Shown here: piece after piece, positions 1 to 3,829 of the stretch
How positions within the stretch are numbered: position 1 is the stretch's first letter
How the letters are laid out: each line of letters starts with the position of its first letter
From: an uncultured Eubacteriales bacterium
Lineage (GTDB): Bacteria; Bacillota; Clostridia; Lachnospirales; Lachnospiraceae
Assembly: GCA_902783795.1 (NCBI GenBank)
Contig: CACZSO010000276.1
Span: 1-6,623 of the forward strand
Direction: 5' to 3'
DNA length: 6,623 bases
Translations under genes and position numbers: made by a program
The notes under the pieces: generated by a model
What the model was told of the DNA's origin: nothing
What the model saw: only the letters and a program-made list of their open reading frames with translations
Databases searched by the model: none

Positions 1-203
1 AAAGGCAGGGTATACTTCCTGGTAATATGGGTGACAGGGAAAGAGTCGCTGGAATCTGAAAATACGACCCTGACAGTATTATCAGTGATGCTGTAGATCT
101 CCAGCGGACGGATCCATGTATTATAGGAAACGACCGTAAGATCATAATCGTCCCTGATGGTTTCTTTTATTTTTTCCCAGTTTTCTCTGATCTTATCTAA
201 CAT
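1..203 (-). CDS. dnaA: Chromosomal replication initiator protein DnaA, N-terminal part (cut by window edge)
   Basis: Only the first 67 residues are in the window; the gene continues past the left edge. The translation begins MLDKIRENWEKIKETI and contains SYNTWIRPLEIY around residues 26-37, then an ITRKYTLP segment near residue 60. This is the pattern of DnaA domain I: an N-terminal helix with Trp9, the T-W-[IL]-x-P-L motif, and the conserved Tyr before domain II. Domain I recruits the helicase and mediates DnaA self-interaction; the AAA+ and DNA-binding domains lie outside the window. The start at 203 is supported by a weak Shine-Dalgarno AGGTAG (complement of 211-216) 7 nt upstream. The gene is divergent from rpmH across a gene-free AT-rich region, as is usual in Clostridia and Bacilli. 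Expression probably starts at the promoter at 305-333 and passes a terminator-like leader hairpin. The identification rests on domain I and gene order, both of which agree. Confidence 0.93.
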   Translation of the reverse strand, partial: MLDKIRENWEKIKETIRDDYDLTVVSYNTWIRPLEIYSITDNTVRVVFSDSSDSFPVTHITRKYTLP

Positions 204-252
204 AGCGGATCTACCTGATTGAATGATAATGTATAAAAAAGGGCCTTTTACG

Positions 253-278
253 AAAAAGAAGAGGATGCTCGCATCCTC
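253..278 (-). terminator. Terminator-like hairpin in the dnaA leader (possible attenuator)
   Basis: Minus-strand reading gives GAGGATG, loop CGAG, CATCCTC: a perfect 7-bp stem (271-278 region paired with 261-268). It is followed directly by TTCTTTTT (complement of 253-260). This is the form of an intrinsic terminator pointing toward dnaA. It lies between the predicted dnaA promoter and the dnaA start, with no upstream gene on this strand to terminate. It would therefore act as an attenuator of dnaA or as a leader structure. The plus strand has no U-tract after the stem, so it is not an obvious plus-strand terminator. The regulatory role is inference. Confidence 0.55.
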
Positions 279-304
279 ATGACAACAGTCTAACCTTAGC
301 AGTT

Positions 305-333
305 ATTATATATTAAATTATGATAAAAGTAAA
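305..333 (-). promoter_or_regulatory. Predicted sigma-A promoter of dnaA
   Basis: Read on the minus strand there is a -35 box TTTACT (complement of 328-333), a 17-nt spacer, and a perfect -10 box TATAAT (complement of 305-310). Transcription would begin near 296-298, giving a leader of about 94 nt before the dnaA ATG at 203. The perfect -10 and the optimal spacing make this the best promoter candidate on this strand. Because the region is very AT-rich, chance matches are possible. Confidence 0.72.
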
Positions 334-343
334 GAGAAAAATG

Positions 344-367
344 GTGGAAAAGTGTGTGGAAAAGTTG
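344..367. repeat. Tandem 12-bp repeat containing GTGGAAAAGT (DnaA-box-like)
   Basis: Two adjacent 12-mers, GTGGAAAAGTGT at 344-355 and GTGGAAAAGTTG at 356-367, agree at the first 10 positions. The core GTGGAAAA recurs at 419-426 and 591-598. The complement, TTTTCCAC, is a relaxed DnaA-box core. A 12-bp period places two sites close to one helical turn apart. Confidence 0.6.
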
Positions 368-380
368 ATAACTTATTTTG

Positions 381-396
381 TTATTAATGTTAATAA
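381..396. repeat. Short inverted repeat TTATTAA-TG-TTAATAA
   Basis: The arms 381-387 and 390-396 are perfect 7-bp complements around a 2-bp centre. The right half (388-396, TGTTAATAA) is identical to the 9-mer found twice at 611-631. It may be a protein-binding palindrome or part of the AT-rich origin region. Pure A/T arms make a chance origin plausible. Confidence 0.4.
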
Positions 397-536
397 TTAG
401 TAAAAATCACAAGAAACGGTGGAAAATGACGAAAAAAATGCACAAAATACAGGTAGAACACATGGTCGTGTTGAAAATGTAGAAATATAGTAAAAATAAG
501 GCTTTAAAGATAAAAACGAGATAAAAAATCAACGCG

Positions 537-568
537 TTTTCAACAGGTTATAAACAAAATGTTGAAAA
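537..568. repeat. 9-bp inverted repeat TTTTCAACA / TGTTGAAAA around an A/T core
   Basis: The left arm 537-545 and right arm 560-568 are perfect complements separated by 14 bp. The spacer includes TTATAAACA (548-556), itself a degenerate DnaA-box-like 9-mer. The right-arm sequence recurs at 469-477. It reads as a set of three box-like sites rather than as an RNA hairpin, because no transcript is predicted across it. Confidence 0.5.
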
Positions 569-610
569 TCTATGTATTTTTTATCTCACAGTGGAAAAAT
601 AAGAGATTCA

Positions 611-634
611 TGTTAATAAATCTGTTAATAAGTA
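611..634. repeat. Tandem 12-bp repeat TGTTAATAA-N3
   Basis: TGTTAATAA occurs at 611-619 and 623-631, exactly 12 bp apart, and once more at 388-396. The complement TTATTAACA differs from the relaxed DnaA box TTWTNCACA at one position. The pair ends about 31 bp upstream of the rpmH -35 box, so a bound protein could affect that promoter. Confidence 0.55.
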
Positions 635-662
635 CTGAAAACCCCTTTTATGCTTAAAAAGC

Positions 663-691
663 TTGACTTTGCAGGGATTTTTTAATATAAT
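663..691 (+). promoter_or_regulatory. Predicted sigma-A promoter of rpmH (and the downstream operon)
   Basis: A -35 box TTGACT (663-668), a 17-bp spacer and a perfect -10 box TATAAT (686-691) give a near-consensus housekeeping promoter. Transcription would start near 699-700, leaving a leader of about 61 nt before the rpmH ATG at 761. It is the strongest promoter candidate in the window and probably serves rpmH, and by read-through rnpA, yidD, yidC and jag. Confidence 0.85.
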
Positions 692-704
692 TTTTCCCGA
701 TGTC

Positions 705-738
705 TTTGTTTTCGAATGGTATTAGTTCGATAAACAAA
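705..738 (+). promoter_or_regulatory. 5'-terminal stem-loop in the rpmH leader
   Basis: Positions 705-716 (TTTGTTTTCGAA) pair with 726-738 (TTCGATAAACAAA) as a 12-bp stem with one bulged T at 731 and a 9-nt loop at 717-725. The stem would begin about 5 nt from the predicted transcript start and end two bases before the Shine-Dalgarno at 740-745. It has no U-tract, so it is not a terminator. A 5' stem-loop can protect mRNA from 5'-end decay or influence ribosome loading. The role here is inference; the pairing is directly visible. Confidence 0.65.
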
Positions 739-739
739 C

Positions 740-745
740 AGGAGG
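740..745 (+). promoter_or_regulatory. Ribosome binding site of rpmH, unusually far from the start
   Basis: AGGAGG is a near-perfect Shine-Dalgarno, but 15 nt separate it from the rpmH ATG at 761, against a usual 5-9 nt. No in-frame ATG, GTG or TTG lies closer, and a TAA at 752-754 blocks extension of the frame. Confidence 0.75.
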
Positions 746-760
746 TTAAAGTAAAAGATT

Positions 761-898
761 ATGAAAATGACATTTCAGCCTAAGAAAAGATCCCATGCCA
801 AAGTCCACGGATTCCGTGCGAGAATGGCCAGCGCCGGCGGAAGAAAGGTTTTATCTGCCAGAAGAGCTAAGGGAAGAAAGGTTCTGACCGTTCAATGA
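761..898 (+). CDS. rpmH: 50S ribosomal protein L34
   Basis: The 45-residue product begins MKMTFQPKKR and contains the L34 signature KVHGFRARM (residues 14-22) followed by GGRKVLSARRAKGRKVL (residues 26-42). It is very rich in Arg and Lys, as expected of a small protein buried in 23S rRNA of the large subunit. Family members are usually 44-46 residues, so it is complete. The start follows from the MKMTFQP or MKRTFQP N-terminus typical of L34 and from an in-frame stop just upstream at 752-754. It is the first gene of the plus-strand operon, with a strong promoter (663-691) and a leader stem-loop (705-738). The C-terminus (LTVQ) differs from the more common LSA-type ending, which is minor variation. 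Identification is essentially certain. Confidence 0.98.
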   Translation: MKMTFQPKKRSHAKVHGFRARMASAGGRKVLSARRAKGRKVLTVQ

Positions 899-900
899 CA

Positions 901-926
901 GGTCCGGATGCTTTAGTGCCGGATCC
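901..926 (+). other. Hairpin just after the rpmH stop codon
   Basis: GGTCCGG (901-907) pairs with CCGGATCC (919-926), giving seven base pairs with one bulged T at 924 and an 11-nt loop. It starts 2 nt after the rpmH stop and has no U-tract. It may stabilise the rpmH 3' end or be a processing site. It could compete with the small palindrome TCCCGGGA at 924-931. Confidence 0.45.
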
Positions 927-938
927 CGGGATAAAGTG

Positions 939-965
939 ATCGGGTAGGGAAACCTACTCGATTTT
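939..965 (+). terminator. GAAA-tetraloop hairpin with short U-tract before rnpA (probable attenuator)
   Basis: ATCGGGTAGG (939-948) pairs with CCTACTCGAT (953-962), a 10-bp stem with one G-U pair, closed by a GAAA tetraloop (949-952). It is followed by TTTCG. The form is that of a weak intrinsic terminator lying between rpmH and rnpA. L34 is needed in far greater amounts than the RNase P protein, so partial termination or processing here would make sense, and no good promoter is visible between this point and rnpA. The short U-run suggests leaky termination. The regulatory reading is inference. Confidence 0.6.
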
Positions 966-1023
966 CGTATGCTTAAAAAGTAAAAACCACATCTGTCCCC
1001 TATTCTTTTTAAGGAGATTATGT

Positions 1024-1356
1024 ATGAGGAATATAGATTCTCTGAAAAACCAGGGGGAATTCAAACGCGTATATGACTGCCATGACTCGGCAGCTGACAA
1101 AAATCTGGTCATGTATAAGGCGGACGGCACCGGAAAAATAGGGATAGTCTGCAGCAAAAAGATAGGAAATTCTGTGGTGCGCCACAGGATCATAAGACTG
1201 ATCCGGGAAGCTTACCGTCTTAACAAAGATGACATTCGAAAAGATAAAGACATCATCATCATAGCAAGAAATCTTGCAAAGGAACAGGGATTTACCGGTA
1301 TCCGTGATTCACTCCTTAAATTATTGAAACATCACGGACTTTTGATCAAGGATTGA
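1024..1356 (+). CDS. rnpA: Ribonuclease P protein component
   Basis: The 110-residue product is the small basic subunit that helps the RNase P RNA bind precursor tRNA and remove its 5' leader. The family signature is clear: GIVCSKKIGNSVVRHRIIRLIREAYR at about residues 40-65 matches the conserved SKK-G-NAV-RN-KR-RE helix that contacts the RNA. An N-terminal SLKNQGEFKRVY segment (residues 6-17) matches the usual L-x4-EF-x-V start. Length is typical (105-125). The second Arg-rich motif reads RHR rather than RNR, a variant I believe is common in Clostridia. The ATG at 1024 has AAGGAG at 1011-1016, 7 nt upstream. It lies 125 bp after rpmH with hairpins between, and 22 bp before yidD. Gene order rpmH-rnpA-yidD-yidC is widely conserved in bacteria. 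Confidence 0.97.
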   Translation: MRNIDSLKNQGEFKRVYDCHDSAADKNLVMYKADGTGKIGIVCSKKIGNSVVRHRIIRLIREAYRLNKDDIRKDKDIIIIARNLAKEQGFTGIRDSLLKLLKHHGLLIKD

Positions 1357-1378
1357 AGAACTGAAGTGGAGTACGCAT

Positions 1379-1594
1379 ATGAAAACTGTTTTATTGAAAG
1401 CGATCCGTTTCTATCAGAAACATCTGTCTAAGCTTAAAGTACGTACCCACTGTATATTTACCCCCACCTGCTCTCAATATGCTTATGAAGCTATAGAAAA
1501 ATACGGAGCATTAAAAGGAGGGTGGCTCGCCGCCAAACGGCTGATCCGCTGTAATCCTTTTAACAGAAACGGGGGTTATGACCCTGTACCTTGA
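1379..1594 (+). CDS. yidD: Membrane protein insertion efficiency factor YidD
   Basis: The 71-residue product has the full YidD/DUF37 pattern: an amphipathic N-terminus (VLLKAIRFYQKHLSKL), the motif FTPTCSQYAYEAIEKYG (residues 27-43), GGWLAAKRLIRCNPF (47-61) and the terminal GGYDPVP. Cys25, Cys31 and Cys58 match the cysteines usual in the family. YidD is a small inner-membrane-associated protein that assists YidC-dependent insertion, and its gene nearly always lies between rnpA and yidC, as here. Length is within the usual 70-85. The start is supported by GTGGAG at 1366-1371, 7 nt upstream. The stop at 1592-1594 is 16 bp before yidC, and the yidC Shine-Dalgarno sits directly after it, suggesting coupled expression. 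Its molecular mechanism is not well established in the family. Confidence 0.96.
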   Translation: MKTVLLKAIRFYQKHLSKLKVRTHCIFTPTCSQYAYEAIEKYGALKGGWLAAKRLIRCNPFNRNGGYDPVP

Positions 1595-1596
1595 AT

Positions 1597-1604
1597 AAAG
1601 GAGG
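1597..1604 (+). promoter_or_regulatory. Ribosome binding site that decides the TTG start of yidC
   Basis: AAAGGAGG at 1597-1604 lies 6 nt before the TTG at 1611 and directly after the yidD stop codon. It is one of the best Shine-Dalgarno sites in the window and justifies choosing TTG over later ATG codons. An in-frame TAA at 1596-1598 excludes any start further upstream. Confidence 0.85.
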
Positions 1605-1610
1605 AGCAAA

Positions 1611-2900
1611 TTGCATTTAGTTGTAGCAACCCAAAGTACCTGGTTTCTGATAGGACCCATTGCCTGGGTTCTCGGAAAATTGATGAACGTGATCTTTGAG
1701 GCGATCAATGCGATAGGTATCCCGAACATCGGTCTGGCCATCATTTTATTTACGATGGTCATGAAAGCCTTAATGATTCCGCTGACCATCCGTCAGCAGA
1801 AGTTCTCAAAACTGAATACCATCATGCAGCCGGAACTGCAGGCTATTCAGAGAAAATACGCAGATAAAAAGGATTCGGCAGGCATGATGGCCATGAATGC
1901 CGAACAGAAACAGGTGTATGCAAAATATGGTACCAGCCCCACGGGCGGCTGTCTCCAGATGTTGATCCAGATGCCTGTTTTATTTGCTTTATATCAGGTT
2001 ATTTATCACATGCCCGGTTATATCGGCCGCCTGCGTGATTATTATCAGGGTATCGCCAATGTTTTAATGAAAATCGAAGGCTGGGCCACGAATTCAGACC
2101 TGATATCCCTGGCACAGACCAGTTCTGTTGCAAAAGCAGCAGAAAAATTCGCAGGAAGTGATGCGGGTAATTATGTCATCGATATGATGTATAATTTCAC
2201 GCATGATAAGTGGGAACAGTTCTTTAACATTTTCTCAGCCAACAGAGCTTCGCTGGAAGGCGCATATAATGCCGTTGCATCGAATATCGACCGTGTCAAT
2301 AACTTCTTAGGCATCGACCTTACCATGACACCTACGCAGCAGCTCTGGCCGGCCATTTTTATCCCGATCCTGGCTGGTGTCCTTCAGTGGCTTTCCACGA
2401 AACTGATGCCCATGCCGCAGCAGAATAATAACAATGATACAGCAGCCGGGGCCATGGGTTCCATGAGCAGCTCCATGAACATTATCTTCCCCATCATGTC
2501 GGTGGTATTCTGTTTCATGTTCTCCGCCGGTATCGGTCTTTACTGGGTGGCATCTTCCGGCCTGCAGGTCTTAGTACAGCTGTTCGTCAACCATTACATT
2601 GACCGTGTCGACATTAACGAGATGGTGCAGAAAAATGTGGAAAAAGCTAACATCAAGCGTGTAAGACGGGGCCAGGAGCCCATTAAGGTCGCCAATGTGA
2701 CCAGCACGGTCCGTTCCATTGAGGAAGAGAAGAAACGCGAAGAAGAGTATAAGAAGAGCGTTGCCTTAAGAACACAGGAATCTACAGAATATTATGCATC
2801 CAGATCTACCGCGAAAAAAGGCAGTCTGGCTGAGAAAGCCGGAATGGTCCAGGCATATGAAGAGCGGCAGAAAGAACTGAAATCCGGTAAGAAAAATTAA
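1611..2900 (+). CDS. yidC: Membrane protein insertase YidC/Oxa1 family
   Basis: The 429-residue insertase puts membrane proteins into the lipid bilayer, alone or with SecYEG. Hydrophobic segments lie at about residues 10-32, 37-57, 113-136, 246-265, 289-307 and 308-328. The signature block PLTIRQQKFSKL...MQPELQAIQRKY (58-83) is followed by the cytoplasmic C1 hairpin and GGCLQMLIQMPVLFALYQVIY (112-132), then the Oxa1-type ending GIGLYWVASSGLQVLVQ. A charged tail from 331 to 429 could contact ribosomes. There is no lipobox, unlike Bacillus SpoIIIJ. Lys52 sits where the hydrophilic-groove Arg (E. coli R366) normally lies. The start is TTG at 1611: a strong AAAGGAGG lies 6 nt upstream, an in-frame TAA is just before it, and the next ATG would remove the first membrane segment. 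The loop between about 138 and 245 looks long for a Gram-positive YidC. Confidence 0.95.
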   Translation: MHLVVATQSTWFLIGPIAWVLGKLMNVIFEAINAIGIPNIGLAIILFTMVMKALMIPLTIRQQKFSKLNTIMQPELQAIQRKYADKKDSAGMMAMNAEQKQVYAKYGTSPTGGCLQMLIQMPVLFALYQVIYHMPGYIGRLRDYYQGIANVLMKIEGWATNSDLISLAQTSSVAKAAEKFAGSDAGNYVIDMMYNFTHDKWEQFFNIFSANRASLEGAYNAVASNIDRVNNFLGIDLTMTPTQQLWPAIFIPILAGVLQWLSTKLMPMPQQNNNNDTAAGAMGSMSSSMNIIFPIMSVVFCFMFSAGIGLYWVASSGLQVLVQLFVNHYIDRVDINEMVQKNVEKANIKRVRRGQEPIKVANVTSTVRSIEEEKKREEEYKKSVALRTQESTEYYASRSTAKKGSLAEKAGMVQAYEERQKELKSGKKN

Positions 2901-2908
2901 GGAGAAAT

Positions 2909-3775
2909 ATGTTGGAAAAAAAGACTTTTACAGGCAGTACGGTAGATGAAGCATTAACAGCCGCTGCCGTGGGACTGGGCATCCCCAGCGAGAGACTCGG
3001 ATATACAGTGATCAGTGAAGGTTCCAAAGGATTTTTGGGGCTGATCGGAAAGAAAGAGGCAGAGATCACTGCCTGGGATAAAACACTGGAAGAGAACGAG
3101 CCTGAAGAAGAGAAAAAGGTGGAAGTTAAAGCAGAAGAAGTTAAAGCTCCTGTGAAGACCGAGACCCGGGAACAGAAAAAAGAAACAGCACCGGCAAAGA
3201 AACCGGAAGCTGTGAAAAAACCGGAAGAAACAAAGGTTTCCGAAAAGAAGGAAGAGCCGGTAAAGAAAGAAGAAAAGATCAAGACTACCGCTAATGATGC
3301 CCGGCATTTTGAAGAAGGTAAGGCTTTTTTAGCTGATATCTTCGAAAAAATGGGTATGAACGTCCAGATCGATTATCAGTATGATGAGGAAGAAAACTCT
3401 CTGGATATTAATCTTTCCGGCGAGGAAATGGGTGTCCTGATAGGCAAGCGCGGCCAGACCCTGGATTCTCTTCAGTACCTGACTAGCCTCGTGGTCAACC
3501 GCTCCGGCGAACACTATATCCGCATTAAGCTGGATACGGAAAATTACCGGGATAGAAGGAAAGAGACACTGGAATCTCTGGCTAAGAACATTGCCTATAA
3601 GGTAAAGAGGACCAGAAGGTCGGTTTCCTTAGAGCCGATGAATCCTTATGAGCGCCGGATCATTCATTCCACACTGCAGCAGGATAACTTTGTTATGACT
3701 AAATCCGAAGGCGAAGAGCCTTATCGCCACGTGGTGGTTTTCTACAGAAGAAACAGAAACGGCGAGGAAAGATAA
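2909..3775 (+). CDS. khpB: Jag/KhpB (EloR) RNA-binding protein with Jag-N, KH and R3H domains
   Basis: The 288-residue protein has three parts. Residues 1-56 are a Jag-N domain (KTFTGSTVDEAL, then SKGFLGLIGKKEAEI near 39-53). Residues 57-130 are a highly charged Lys/Glu/Pro/Ala linker with a short repeat KKPEAV-KKPEET. Residues 135-210 are a type II KH domain with the RNA-binding loop GKRG (179-182) in VLIGKRGQTLDSLQYL. An R3H domain follows, with Arg249 and His253 of the R-x3-H motif in NPYERRIIH. The family binds RNA and, in streptococci and relatives, works with KhpA in cell elongation and division control. The ATG at 2909 follows AAGGAG at 2899-2904, which overlaps the yidC stop, so the two genes are probably coupled. 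An intrinsic terminator follows at 3786. Also called jag or eloR. The linker gives the coding strand a strong purine bias. Confidence 0.95.
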   Translation: MLEKKTFTGSTVDEALTAAAVGLGIPSERLGYTVISEGSKGFLGLIGKKEAEITAWDKTLEENEPEEEKKVEVKAEEVKAPVKTETREQKKETAPAKKPEAVKKPEETKVSEKKEEPVKKEEKIKTTANDARHFEEGKAFLADIFEKMGMNVQIDYQYDEEENSLDINLSGEEMGVLIGKRGQTLDSLQYLTSLVVNRSGEHYIRIKLDTENYRDRRKETLESLAKNIAYKVKRTRRSVSLEPMNPYERRIIHSTLQQDNFVMTKSEGEEPYRHVVVFYRRNRNGEER

Positions 3776-3785
3776 CCAAAAGAAG

Positions 3786-3811
3786 GGGAAGCCTCACGGC
3801 TTCCCTTTTTT
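3786..3811 (+). terminator. Intrinsic terminator after jag/khpB
   Basis: GGGAAGCC (3786-3793), loop TCAC (3794-3797), GGCTTCCC (3798-3805) and six T (3806-3811) form a perfect 8-bp GC-rich stem with a U-tract. It begins 10 bp after the jag stop, so it closes the rpmH-jag operon. It ends only 18 bp before the mnmE ATG. Confidence 0.93.
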
Positions 3812-3829
3812 AAGATACCAGAGGTTTTT

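Larger units (their letters stand above)
204..760. other. Gene-free AT-rich dnaA-rpmH intergenic region, probable oriC-associated region
   Basis: This 557-bp stretch has no credible protein gene. It is far more AT-rich than its flanks and lies between divergent dnaA and rpmH, a position that in Bacillus and Clostridia holds origin DnaA-box clusters. From 343 to 631 it carries 9-mers fitting the relaxed pattern TTWTNMACA or its complement, some with one end mismatch. They are at 343-351, 355-363, 388-396, 418-426, 469-477, 537-545, 548-556, 560-568, 590-598, 611-619 and 623-631. Only 355-363 (TGTGGAAAA) fits TTWTNCACA exactly, and no perfect TTATCCACA occurs. Most read in the same orientation. 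The origin may be bipartite, with the unwinding site on the unseen dnaN side of dnaA. Position and box density support the call; activity is inferred. Confidence 0.65.

Noticed and set aside
237..249. Small inverted repeat AAAAGG-G-CCTTTT in the dnaA leader
   Set aside because: With a realistic loop the stem is only about 5 mostly A-T pairs. It could be a weak second hairpin but is too slight to list as a feature.
581..590. TTATCTCACA as a DnaA box
   Set aside because: It needs a one-base insertion relative to TTATCCACA, so it does not fit the 9-mer spacing and was left out of the box count.
954..1193. Minus-strand 79-codon frame overlapping the rpmH-rnpA gap and rnpA
   Set aside because: It covers the rnpA start and its Shine-Dalgarno on the opposite strand, has no recognisable features, and reflects rnpA codon structure.
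3118..3290. Possible microsatellite or assembly artefact in the purine-rich jag linker
   Set aside because: The frame stays open and the Lys/Glu/Pro/Ala linker between Jag-N and KH domains is typical of the family. The short 18-bp-spaced AAACCGGAAG repeat reflects the KKPEAV-KKPEET peptide repeat.
2806..3307. Long antisense reading frames (158 and 117 codons) opposite the yidC end and jag
   Set aside because: They are Phe/Ser-rich mirrors of the purine-rich Lys/Glu linker of Jag, with no family resemblance and no convincing ribosome binding site. The sense-strand genes are certain.
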